NCBI GenBank assembly: GCA_039105265.1
Contig: JAPFFF010000008.1
Location: 1,240,001 to 1,304,000, forward strand
Source of the DNA: Tritrichomonas musculus
Lineage: Eukaryota; Parabasalia; Tritrichomonadida; Tritrichomonadidae
Length of the DNA stretch: 64,000 bases
Direction of reading: 5' to 3'
Shown: in pieces, positions 49,620 through 59,943 of the stretch
Position numbering within the stretch: the stretch's first letter is position 1
Layout: every line of letters starts with the position of its first letter
The notes under the pieces: generated by a model
What the model was told of the DNA's origin: nothing
Database searches by the model: none
Seen by the model: only the letters and a program-made list of their open reading frames with translations
Translations under genes and position numbers: made by a program

Positions 49620-50876
49620 TGTACTTTCAGGTATTGTTTCATTGAGAGCTGCAGATGATACATTGACTAATATATATGATGTATCTATCACATTTATCAG
49701 CAACCAACCTGTGAACGATAATATGATTTCATCAGTGAAATATGTAAATGATAACTTTGCTTTGAAGAGTTCATTAAATGAATTATTAACAAGCAATGTT
49801 TATACTTCAGCTGACTTAATAAATGATTCACCAAAAACTACTGATTTCGATTGATTTTATTATAATGAATTATATGGTATATTCGAAAAAAAAGAGAAAC
49901 CAATAACTAATCTAGCTTCATTAATATTATCTGGAGTTGTAATTAAATGTCAAATAAACGATTATTATACTAAATCAGAATGTGATGATTAAAATGCATT
50001 AATGTCGAATGTCATAACAGAAGAACAACTAATAAAAAGATGTTCTATTGGTTGTGGTCCAATCACTGAGGGCGGTGAAATAGCAATTCATTATCTAAAA
50101 ATCAAAAATAATGTAATTAAACTGGAATACATTGAAGGTGATTATTCACTATGTTTTGAAATAAGAATATTATTCTATGATACAGCTGGAAATCCTCATA
50201 ACATAGTAATTGTATTACATCAAAGAACTGTGTATTTTGACAATTTCAAATTCCCACTATATTATGAAGAAAATGTTGATATATTATAATCGAGACCACT
50301 TACATGTAATTTCCCAATTGGTGAATATTCTTGGACAACTACTCAAGAATTATTAGATTCTAAACAAGTTTATTCAAGAGAAATCATGTCCTGAGGTTAT
50401 TTAGCAAAATTTAAGAGCGTGATGTATGGTACATCCAACACAACAATCACGCATTACTCTCCGATTGAATCATCAATGAACTCTGTTAATGATTTCGTTG
50501 TTGGTTCTCCTGTGTATATGACTGGTAAGGTTTATAAACATGTTGGTGATGAATGGAAACCATCAACCGCTGATGATACAACTGATTGTATTTGTAGTGT
50601 AAAGACATCAGGAACATGGAAAGAATATGTCGGCATATGTGTGAGAATTGATTACTAAAATAAATGTATCACATTTGCAAGTCATAGGGATTATCTTGTG
50701 AAAGTTAATGATTCATCATGTTATTCAATCGGTGATGAGGTGTTCATTGATAATGAGGACAATAAGCTGAAAATTCTTTCAGGAGAGACAGCAATAACAT
50801 CAAAAATAAAACGAATGACTGTTGGAATCATTACAAGCATCATTGATGAAAGAACATTATCTGTATTCAAAGAGTA
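49620..50876 (+). pseudogene. Decayed structural/fibre-type gene of the Maverick remnant
   Basis: A plus-strand former gene that still shows protein-like content, including NYSPIES-like and beta-rich stretches. One such stretch is VGSPVYMTGKVYKHVGDEW, another VGICVRIDY, and it ends near SIIDERTLSVFKE. The look is of a beta-rich, fibre- or tail-like product. The exact family is not recognised. It is a fossil with about five breaks. It converges on the HNH endonuclease gene. Confidence 0.45.
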
Positions 50877-50878
50877 AA

Positions 50879-51517
50879 TCAAATAAAATCATGTTGATGT
50901 TTGAATCTATTAATATATACGCTAACTTTTTGATTATTTATATCGTTCATTGAAATAAATTCGTTGTCTGATTTATTTGTATTGATATGAAGAATTTTAT
51001 AAATACTATCAGTAATCTTTGCATAAAAAATGTCTTCATTATTAGTATCATCATGGTAATAATAATACGTGTTTTCTTCAAATTCTTTCCTTTCTGTCTT
51101 TGTTTCATAGAAATCAATAACAATTGCATCATCAGGTATGTCATCAATGAATTCATATTGAATACCTTTATAATTTGATTTATTTTTATTATTCTCTGAA
51201 CTTGATACAAATCGTAAATTATCAACATGATAATCAGTTTTGATTCTATTCTTATGGTCGACTTGTGGCAGATTATTAGTGTTTTCAATAAATTGCTTTG
51301 CTACAAGAATATGTTTATAATATATTTTGTTATTTAGGTTTACACAAGGATAAACATTTTGTTTGTATTCACCTTCAGCTATTATTTTTCTTGTTTTCTT
51401 ATTCTTGATGTTATAAGGAAAAGTTGTTTGAATTTCATAATCACTTTCAAAACCTTTCAAAGGTTCAAATTCAGCTTCAGCATTTTCAATTTGTGTTTGT
51501 TCAGTTGTTTGACTCAT
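50879..51517 (-). CDS. HNH endonuclease (NUMOD4-HNH type) in the Maverick remnant
   Basis: 212 residues; the frame looks whole. The N-terminal part (FEPLKGFESDYEIQTTFPYN...RKIIAEGEY) resembles a NUMOD4-type module that often precedes HNH nucleases. VDHKNRIKTDYHVDNLRFVS followed by NKNKSNYKG is the H-N-x-x-x-D-N-L-R-x-V core of an HNH homing-type endonuclease. The C-terminal half is acidic and unassigned. Such genes ride inside trichomonad Mavericks and other viruses. It lies just downstream of the polymerase on the same strand. Confidence 0.7.
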   Translation of the reverse strand: MSQTTEQTQIENAEAEFEPLKGFESDYEIQTTFPYNIKNKKTRKIIAEGEYKQNVYPCVNLNNKIYYKHILVAKQFIENTNNLPQVDHKNRIKTDYHVDNLRFVSSSENNKNKSNYKGIQYEFIDDIPDDAIVIDFYETKTERKEFEENTYYYYHDDTNNEDIFYAKITDSIYKILHINTNKSDNEFISMNDINNQKVSVYINRFKHQHDFI

Positions 51518-51570
51518 TTATAACAAAAATAAAAAATTGATTTTTAAAATAAAATCATCAAATTAATTGT

Positions 51571-54500
51571 TTAATGATTCTCAACAAAATAATCCTTTAC
51601 AGTGAAACCATTGACATAAGGACAACAACAATGATTCGATAATACCAACATTTTTGAATGTGCTGCTGTTAAAGCATTTTTGATAACAGTTATTTTACTC
51701 ATCAGTTGTGCATTCATTTGAAGGTTTATATTCTTACCTTTCATTATTGTTTGTTTTTCAATGACATTTTTGTAATCACTTGATTTGATGTTGTTCTTCT
51801 TCAATAAAACACCTTTGAGCTTTAATGCAATTGTTTTGTCATCAGTCCAAATTGTATAACACTTAGCACACAAAGCAACTTGATTCATACCAAACTTCTC
51901 TACACAACAACCAAGAATCTTTTTCTCATCATATACATCATTGATTACAGGATTTGGCATGAAGCTATAAATGTGTTTATCATAAAATGCTTTGTCTTTG
52001 ATGACATAATCAAACAACTGGTCAATCGGTTTATTCATATCACCAGCGATTGACATGTAAAGACTATCTGTATCGACCGAGTTAAAATGAATCTTATTCA
52101 AGTCAATACATTTGTATAGAAAGTCATAAAGGAAAGTCAAATACCAGTATTTCGCATTGTCTAATGTCCAAAATGATTCCAGAAGACATGTGTTGCATTT
52201 GAATGAATGAGGTTGTGATTGTATCAAATAACAATCTTTTGACAATTTACATCCATTGCGATAAGTATCGGAGGCTATTAATTGAAATGCTTTATTTTTA
52301 TCAACAATTCTAACTTTATTTAAGTTCTCTGAATTCATACCGTCATAACCGTAAGAACAGTTCATGCTAATCTTGTAAAACTTTTCGTTCCCGTGTGACT
52401 TTTCTGACAATATATCTTGACGCTTCTTCATAAACTCACAAACAAATTGATTGAAACCGTCATGAGCTTCATAAATACTTAAGCTCTTAAGGTCATCAAC
52501 AATAAGTCCGTGGTCGATTAAAACCATAAATAATAATTCGAGAACGTCATAAAAGTACCGCATGTATCAAGCAACATTGTCAGCTTTCTTATTTCTTTAT
52601 CTGCTGAATTCAGTTTATTGTCTTTCATATATTTATACATATAGCTTCCAATTGTTTGTTCATCATTCATTATATTGATGTTTCTAAACACGGGAGGGAA
52701 ATTAATCAAATCATTGATTTTATTCTTTAGGCATCTTAATTTGACTTCAGCTTTGAATATAAACTCAGGGCTTTCATTAAATCGTTTCTTTGATTGAATA
52801 ATATTCATTGCAGCATTAAATACCTTTTCACTTTTGTTTCCTTGTTCATCATAAACATCAAATCGTTTTATAAATGAACCAGGAATGCACATGATTCCTC
52901 CGTGATAAGGATTAAATGAATGTTTTACTGAATTGAATGATGAAGGATACAATGAATTGAAATCAATACCAGCAACGTGTGAAACTGTGTTTGAAGTGTC
53001 ATAGCTGATGATTCTGTCATTGACAGCATCATATTTGAGTTTATTGATTAATGTTTCTCCTCTAATGTTCACTCGATGAAGTACATTTGATAAACCTCCT
53101 GTTATGTTCTCTCTCAAGTTGTAGTATTCTTTTTCATCAGTTATGAGTGTAGGGAGGTGATGAAGCTTGCAGAATTTCTTCAATTGTATTTTGGTTCTTG
53201 TTATCTTGTCGTCATCTCGTTGTCTCAAACGATTACATTCAGCACAAGCCAACAAACAGTTATCAATCTGATGACCTTTATTATTATATATTCGGTCAAG
53301 AGTTGGTTTGTTGGTATGAGTAAAGTGTTCACCACACAAATGACATTTACTTGTTTCATTTGAATTGTACAATTTCATGAAAGCATCAAAATCTTTTTCA
53401 CTAACACATTTTGTTAAATCACGTTGATTTTGGTTCATCTTGCTATGTTTCTCATCTTGCTTTCGATAGTTATCACATTTATTAATCCACCATTTCATTG
53501 TTGGTTTAAATGTATTTGATTTATTGATGATTTCATATTCGTTCTTCGGATTGAAATCTTTGTAAGCAAGAGCATATTTGATACATGAAGCATTCTTTGA
53601 CAATGAAAGATTGCTAATCAAATCAACTTTATATTCAGCATTCATTTGAATAAGGTTGTCAAACGGATTAATCATCATTTCAACATCATTGTCATTGTAT
53701 GATAACAAGTAATCCCAACGTGTTGCAAACCTCTTTGAATCAATCAAATATTCTTCATAATCGGATTGTGTTAAAGGATTCTTTTGATTGAGATAACTGT
53801 AAAAAGTCTTCATATTCAAATGGTTCACTCTTTGACAACACTTCATTATAATTTTCATTGTTGATTGCTTCATAAGGAAAGACACCTTTCGAACTGTTAG
53901 AAATCCCTCCAAAATCAATTCCAAATTGTTTGAGCGTTCCTCCAGCAACAAATGCTTGTGCATCAATGAACCGTAATCGAATAGGATACTTTGATGATTT
54001 CAATATGAATTGTTTCAATGATGTAGCAGTTCCAATCATTCCGCTATCGATTGACCAATGATTTTTAATTAATTGCTCTTTGAATAAGTTTGAATCAAAT
54101 CGTGATAAATTAAAACCAAATACTGTTATTGTTTTCAATGATGAATCTATTTTATTGAGTTCTTCTTCTGTTTTACCTTTAATCAATGATTGTAAATGAT
54201 TCAACTTATCAGCATACGCATCACAGCCAACAACAAATAACCATTCAATCCATTTGGCAATGAATTCATTTGTTCGTATATCAAAGTTCTTTGTTATCAA
54301 ACCTTTATCAAGCTTCACACATGATGAAACACTCAAAGGAATCAATCTAGAATTGATAACTGATTTATCACTGACTTTCTTTTCAATCTTTTGTTCCATT
54401 GTTTCAAAATCATAAGTGATATAATGAATTGTTGGCTTCCATGATAAACCGTATGAAAGACAATACAAATAAACAGGATTGTTTAAAATGTGTGGACAAT

Positions 54501-56058
54501 ATGGCAAAGCTTCTCGTGAAGGAATGAAATCCTTTTTGAATTTACCATCACATTTCTTGACATGGTTGTTGAATCTATCCATAAGTTCATGTCCTTTATG
54601 AATGTATGAACCACAATGAGGGCATATATGAATATTTGTTAATGCTTCAGCATTGGTAATGTACATGATGTGAATTATCTTATCCTTTAAATTTAACAGA
54701 GCTGAAAACGTTTTGTTTGATTCGTCGGTGTTATGCCATTGGTCTTGAATATCATAAGTATTTTTCCCTTTGTCATATTCATAGATGTTGACATTAATGT
54801 TATGCTTCTTGGCTGATTCTTTCATTTCTTCAAATGTGATTCTTTTGAAGGAGTTGATGAATTGATTTGCTGCTTTTGAAGGTTTCTTTGTATAGCTCAA
54901 ACCGTGTTCATCACATAATGTTTTCTTTACTGCTGCTGTTCTGTTGGAGATTTTAAATGTTCGTGTTTCAATAAGTTGCTTATTCAAGCAGCAAGCAAGG
55001 AAACGATACCAACATAAACAATCATCAACGTTATCAATAATGATATATTTATTTTTACCAAACAATTCTGAAACTTCATCAATCTTACCTGTTATCTTAA
55101 CGACTCGTGAAATTGTAAATGAAACAGACCAAACAATACCCAATATGATGTTTGAAGCCATGGTTTCATATTCATGTATTTTTGATTCAATATACAGTTT
55201 AACTTTATCAATATCTTTATTTTCTCTGATGATTATCGGAATTGCTGATTTATAATTCTTCCAATTAATATCACTTGCTTCATATGTATGTTTTTCACTT
55301 TCATTCTTTGGTGGTATTTCAAATATACCAGTCAATTGAAAATATATTTTGAACGGTTTCACTTCTTGTTTAAATACTATTTCAGTCAAATATTCATTGA
55401 TGTCTTCAATTGATGAAACTCCGTTCTTGTAATATATTTTGATTGGTTCTTTACTGTCTTCATCCAATCGTTCAACTTTTTCACTATCATTTGGGAATTG
55501 GTCAATAAAATGACTGCATGCTTCAACTGCTTCATCAAAGTTCTCAGGTTCATTGATTATGAAATATGAATCATGTTTTGAATGAACACCTTTATAGCCA
55601 AAATTTTTGAGGTATTCAATTAATTCAACATTTTCATTGTTGAATCGAATGTTTTCATATCGTTGAGGCTGTTTGTTTGTCTTTGGCGGTAATGGTCTCA
55701 ATAATATATTCTGTGATTTGATTAATTGAAGTGCATTGTTGAGTGCATCATGTGCAATTTTGATGTTGTCCTCGATTTGTTTTTGTTTTAGTTGTTGTTC
55801 ATCATCTTGTTCTTCTTCTTCAAATTGTTCCTCTTCCTCCTCTTCTTCTGCTTCGCTTTTCATTCTATTAGCGAAATCATTTATTGTTGTATCATTGATT
55901 GAGTCGCCTTGATGTTCTCTAAAACCAAATGAAGTTAGATAATTTTCTAAAAATGTTTTTGATAAGCGAGGTTTTAATTGAAGTTCATTATTGATATACC
56001 TTATTTGTTCAATAACAAATGATTTGGTATCTTTTTGATAGTAATAACGCGAACTCAT
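51571..56058 (-). pseudogene. Protein-primed family B DNA polymerase of the Maverick remnant
   Basis: The replication polymerase typical of Mavericks/Polintons. Recognisable parts run in the expected order. An acidic N-terminal region comes first. A C2H2-like cluster near 54.6 kb reads CPHCGSYIHKGHELMDRF. The exonuclease motif YDFETM lies near 54.4 kb, and a second exonuclease block has NLSRFDSNLF. Polymerase motif A (DFNSLYPSSF) lies near 52.95 kb, motif B (KISMNCSYGYDG) near 52.36 kb and motif C (DTDSLYMS) near 52.06 kb. Between exonuclease and motif A lies an extra HNH/endonuclease VII-like cysteine cluster. It is broken, with about two breaks, and is treated here as a fossil. Confidence 0.85.
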
Positions 56059-56142
56059 TTTTGATATAGTTAAAATATTAAATTATTTGAATTTTGAAAA
56101 AATGTTAAATCAAAAAATAAAAAAAAAATCGAGTTTTTTATT

Positions 56143-56147
56143 TCATT
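56143..56147 (+). promoter_or_regulatory. Initiator-like element TCATT
   Basis: TCATT six bases (counted from its A) before the ATG at 56151. It suggests that this Maverick gene used host-type transcription initiation. Confidence 0.4.
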
Positions 56148-56150
56148 GAA

Positions 56151-56501
56151 ATGTCTGAGTTAAGAGAAATAATAAAAAACTTTGAAGAAATACATAAATT
56201 ACTTTTGATATTAGAATCAAAACAAGAAGTAAGTGAAGAAGAAGAAACAAATGAAGAAACAAATACAGAAGCAAACCATAAAAGAAAGCGTTCAATATTC
56301 AATTCTTCAGAGTTCTTGAACAAGGATGAAAGTGAAAAGGTTATACAATTTTTGGATGATAAAGTAATGAATGATATAAATAAGTTGGCAGCACATAATA
56401 GGTGTTCATATACACAAAACTTATTGAAGGAAAAATTAAAGTTAAATGTATCATCATATATGATTAATAGATTGTTGACATATAAGAACAACAAAGAATA
56501 A
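56151..56501 (+). CDS. Small Maverick-associated protein
   Basis: 116 residues, no recognised family. A helical, leucine-rich N-terminus (LREIIKNFEEIHKLLLILES) is followed by an acidic Glu/Thr run with a basic HKRKRS, then a helical C-terminus (DDKVMNDINKLAAHNRC). It is divergent from the polymerase gene, with 92 bases between the starts, and is the first of three small plus-strand frames in the remnant. Confidence 0.5.
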   Translation: MSELREIIKNFEEIHKLLLILESKQEVSEEEETNEETNTEANHKRKRSIFNSSEFLNKDESEKVIQFLDDKVMNDINKLAAHNRCSYTQNLLKEKLKLNVSSYMINRLLTYKNNKE

Positions 56502-56538
56502 AAATATCATTTAATGAATTTATTTATTTTTGATTTAA

Positions 56539-56784
56539 ATGAATAGTACTGTTAAAGGTTTGAGTTGTGATACATCAGCTTTACGCGCTCAATTTCGAAT
56601 AGTTAAAGATAAGATATTCAATGAATGTATGAATTCTGAAGATGATGCATTAAACGGAAAGTTTGATAAGATGATTCACATATTGACAATTTATAAACGA
56701 CTATTTAATGATATTGAATCAATCAAGATACAATTGAGGGCTATTGATGAACATATCAAATCAGCTGAACAAATGACACTATAA
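56539..56784 (+). CDS. Small helical Maverick-associated protein
   Basis: 81 residues, probably one helical hairpin (LRAQFRIVKDKIFNECMNSE and KMIHILTIYKRLFNDIESIK). No family recognised. It follows the preceding small gene by 37 bases. Confidence 0.45.
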   Translation: MNSTVKGLSCDTSALRAQFRIVKDKIFNECMNSEDDALNGKFDKMIHILTIYKRLFNDIESIKIQLRAIDEHIKSAEQMTL

Positions 56785-56835
56785 ATGATTCAATGAATAA
56801 TGCTTTAGTGATGTTTTATTTTTATTCAAACATTC

Positions 56836-57411
56836 ATGGCATTATCAAAAGCACGAATTCTTTCATCCGAGAACGATGCATCAGTGAAGCAAGAGCAATC
56901 GACAAGCATCAATATTAACATCAAACCAAAACAACCACAACCAGTTGAATATCCATCGGTTCAACCATTACCACAATCATCTCAAGCCACAAATTTTACT
57001 ATACCACAGACATGTGGAGTATATCAATCACCGCAACAAACAAACAACATTTCACTAGAAAGAGGTATCAGTGATATAGGTGCTGATATAACAGAACTTG
57101 AAACCAAAAACAAATTCCTCGAGTTGTTGTTATCAATCCATGAAACAAATCCAATAAAAGTCAATGATTTATTGATTTGCCATTCAAATACATTAATGGA
57201 ACTCATCAAATTACTAACACAAGCTGATAAAGTTGAATTGATTGTCAATGATGATTGTTCGTGTAATGGTTGTGTTTCTCGTTCCAAATATCTTTTAATT
57301 AATAGGATTTTGGTGTACAAAAATAATGAATCAAATGACTTGAAATACAAATATAATAACATTTATACCGAACTCATTAAACACAACATATCATTGAAAA
57401 TACTTCTTTAG
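56836..57411 (+). CDS. Maverick-associated protein with Gln/Pro-rich N-terminus
   Basis: 191 residues. The N-terminal 75 residues are rich in Gln, Pro and Ser; the rest is helical, with NKFLELLLSIHETNPIKVND and a C-terminal stretch holding CSCNGC near residue 142. No family is recognised. The last third has a YxLINRILVYKNN stretch resembling the end of the 116-residue protein (YMINRLLTYKNNKE), so the two may share a domain. Confidence 0.45.
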   Translation: MALSKARILSSENDASVKQEQSTSININIKPKQPQPVEYPSVQPLPQSSQATNFTIPQTCGVYQSPQQTNNISLERGISDIGADITELETKNKFLELLLSIHETNPIKVNDLLICHSNTLMELIKLLTQADKVELIVNDDCSCNGCVSRSKYLLINRILVYKNNESNDLKYKYNNIYTELIKHNISLKILL

Positions 57412-57420
57412 TATATAACT

Positions 57421-57745
57421 CTTTTTTACTACTTCTTTTCAACACGATTATTCTTATCTTAGTCACCTCATTAAGCTAAAATCAGAAGCGCTATTTTACA
57501 CCACGCGTTCTTCATATCGTAACTCATTTCTACAACTTTTTATATTTCCAAAATTATTTCTCATCACGCCTTACAAACTTCCTCAGACATAATCAACAGC
57601 ACTATATACATCGCAATCTTTTTTAAATAATACTTCTTTACGTTATAAGTCATTTCTACTACTCCTTTTTTAGCATATCTTATTCTTATCTTACTCAACA
57701 AACTTCCTCAGACAAAATCAGAAACGCCATTTTACACCGCATGTT
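57421..57745. repeat. About three imperfect ~120-bp direct repeats
   Basis: ATTCTTATCTTA...AATCAGAA(G/A)CGC(T/C)ATTTTACACC occurs near 57,450 and 57,690, with a more diverged copy between (near 57,560-57,640). CATTTCTAC and CTTCCTCAGACA also recur. The repeats directly follow the last small Maverick gene and may be subterminal repeats of that element. No matching copy was found on its other side. Confidence 0.55.
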
Positions 57746-57750
57746 TTATT

Positions 57751-58364
57751 AGCCATTAGCTAAATATCTCTGCAAATAATTTTCTTTAATAAAAGATATT
57801 TTAACAAAATTATATTTTTTAAGTATTGAAAATTTATAAATTGAAGGAAATATAACATTTTTATCATTTTAAACGCAAAAATAAGAGATTTAATAGTCAA
57901 TTTATCTATTTCAATAGTTTACGAAGAGATGAAATATTTTCAATAGTTTACATATTTATTTCTCAGAAAAAAAAATGTAATATTCCACAGCTGCATCGGC
58001 GGAACAAAATTTAATAAAATTAATATATTTTTAATCCTTATAAAAAATAATGATTGTATACCAATTTTGGAGAGAATCTATTTCACATCACCGTGTCCGC
58101 ACCTCTTCATATTATTATCATTTTGATTTTATTTTATAAAGGAGATAGAAAAATGATTCGCTTCTTAATAATTTTAACAATATATCATTATAAACCTGCT
58201 ATTTTAATAATTTTTCTCTATCTTTTCCTTATTTTTATTTTTGTGAGAACTCATTGAATTATAGCATTGAATTTGAAAACTACCTCCTTAAAAAATCATG
58301 GTCAAAATCTTGATTGAGGAGATATTTAAAAAAAAATGTTGATTTGTTCGTTTTTTACTATGTT
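57751..58364. other. AT-rich spacer
   Basis: No gene with recognisable content; a 67-codon frame at 58054 looks like chance. GTATACCAATTTT near 58,060 and a CGGCGGA word near 57,997 also occur near 63.11-63.17 kb, a weak hint of a shared decayed sequence. Confidence 0.45.
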
Positions 58365-59516
58365 TCATAAATCTTTTGTTTCTACCATGTTGTTTTCAGG
58401 AACTACAGATTCAGGAGTAGCTTCTGACGTTATATTTTCATTAAAAGTTTCTGGCACTGGCGTAGCATCTGGATTTTCTGGAGTTGGTGCAGTATCTGGT
58501 GTTTCTGTGGATGTTGATTCAATTTGAATGGTTTCGTTAACATTATCAGCAGATTTAACAATATTTATTTGATTTTTTCCAATAAACAAAAATCCTGCAA
58601 CAATTGCGCCAATGAGAAGAATAACTCCCAAGATAATCCATAATTTGGATGATTTTTTCTTTTCTGATGTAGCAGGTTGCAACTCTTCTTTGGTAATTGC
58701 ATTACCATTTTGTTTGTATTCTTCTTCTTCTTCTTCTTCAAATTGTGGATGAAGATTAATATCTCTTTCTTTAACTTGTGCTCTTTCATATTGACTTGCA
58801 TCTGTTGTCTGGTTTGATTGAAAAGTTGATGGTGATTGGGTTTGCTGAGGTGATTGGGTTTGATGAGGTGATTGGGTTTGACGAGGTGATTGAGTTTGAT
58901 GAGGTGATTTGGGAATCTTGTTTTGATTGGTTAGTTCTAGCCCCTGACTAATTTCTGTTACTTCTTCTTCATATTCTTCTTCATATTCATATTCTTCTTT
59001 CTGTGGTAAAGGCTCAGCTGGGATGAGTTGTTTGATTGGTTGAACAGTATTAAGTGTAACGTAATTTGATAAAAATGTGAAATCAGGCAAAAATTGATGC
59101 TTCTTGATGTAATTTTCTTTTGTTAATTTCGATCGAACTCGTGCAATTCTATCAGCACTTTCTTTAAATTCATTCAATCTGATTTGATCTTGAAGTTTAG
59201 AAGCAACTTTAATCCATTTAAGTGCCGAAATAGCTTTTTTCCATTTATTAAAGAATATTTGAGTTCTAATTCTCTTTATTGTGGGACCAGCTTGAGCATA
59301 CCTCAAGTATTTAAAAACATTTTGCATTTCTTGAATTTTAGTCATATCCCTAGTAATTCTGAGCCAAAAGATTTTTCCTCTTTCTTTAGGCTCATTTTTT
59401 GTTTCAGATTGTTCTAATTTTTCAAGACGACTGGCGAATGAAGTAAAACTGATTTCTGTAATCCTGCGAGGCGATTCTGGTACTTGTGGTGGTGAATTTA
59501 ACTCTTTTTCAGACAT
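58365..59516 (-). CDS. Single-pass membrane protein with TQSP repeats
   Basis: 383 residues. The N-terminal 160 residues are basic and helical (for example FLKYLRYAQ-like and KWKKAISALKWIKVASKL), with no signal peptide. An acidic patch (YEYEEEYEEEV) is followed by five TQSP units made from 18-bp DNA repeats, then a second acidic run. One strong membrane segment, LWIILGVILLIGAIVAGFLF, lies at about 290-311 after KKKSSK. The last 70 residues are Thr/Pro/Glu/Asn-rich with several N-x-(S/T) sites. Basic residues before the segment suggest N-terminus inside and the short tail outside or lumenal. No family recognised. TCATT on this strand lies about 25 bases before the start. Confidence 0.65.
   Translation of the reverse strand: MSEKELNSPPQVPESPRRITEISFTSFASRLEKLEQSETKNEPKERGKIFWLRITRDMTKIQEMQNVFKYLRYAQAGPTIKRIRTQIFFNKWKKAISALKWIKVASKLQDQIRLNEFKESADRIARVRSKLTKENYIKKHQFLPDFTFLSNYVTLNTVQPIKQLIPAEPLPQKEEYEYEEEYEEEVTEISQGLELTNQNKIPKSPHQTQSPRQTQSPHQTQSPQQTQSPSTFQSNQTTDASQYERAQVKERDINLHPQFEEEEEEEYKQNGNAITKEELQPATSEKKKSSKLWIILGVILLIGAIVAGFLFIGKNQINIVKSADNVNETIQIESTSTETPDTAPTPENPDATPVPETFNENITSEATPESVVPENNMVETKDL
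58828..58912 (-). repeat. 18-bp coding repeats (TQSPHQ)
   Basis: About five head-to-tail copies of an 18-base unit (GGTGATTGGGTTTG(A/C)(T/C)GA on the plus strand), each coding (H/R/Q)QTQSP. It lies in the membrane-protein gene. Confidence 0.85.
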
Positions 59517-59943
59517 GGCTTGTTCCTAAAAAAATATAATGAGAAAAGTAGATTTGTTTGATGTAAGTAATTGAAATGGTTACATTATTTGTTTTTAGAA
59601 AAAGTTTAAAAAATTGAGAAATCTAAAAAGAGACGTTAATCATTAATGTTTATTGAAAAAATGATTGAACTTTTGATGAGATTTACGTTTTAGAAATTTC
59701 ACTTTATAATACATGAATCAAATTCCTATAAATTTCAAAATACATTGCATTATAATGAAATGATTTTTCATAAATTTGGTACGCAAATCTTATATTAGAA
59801 ATTAAATCTTATATTAGTTTCACTGATTCAAATCTGTTGGAATATCATCATAGAGAAAAAAATGTTTGGTATGTATGAAGAATAGTAAATAAAAATAGAT
59901 TAATCAATTTTATAAAAAATAGTTAACGGTTAAAAAACTAAAC

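Larger units (their letters stand above)
49620..57750. mobile_element. Maverick/Polinton remnant (fossil)
   Basis: About 8 kb carrying part of a Maverick/Polinton gene set: a protein-primed family B DNA polymerase, an HNH endonuclease, three small plus-strand genes and a decayed structural-type gene. Trichomonad Mavericks are usually 15-20 kb. No integrase, packaging ATPase, protease or capsid gene, and no pair of terminal inverted repeats, is recognisable here, so it is a partial copy. It is broken, with breaks in the polymerase and several in the leftmost gene. Most reading frames are still easily legible, which suggests modest age. Boundaries are approximate. Confidence 0.75.

Noticed and set aside
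54944-55255. 103-codon plus-strand ORF opposite the Maverick polymerase
   Set aside because: Lies fully within well-supported polymerase coding sequence on the other strand and has no protein-like features.
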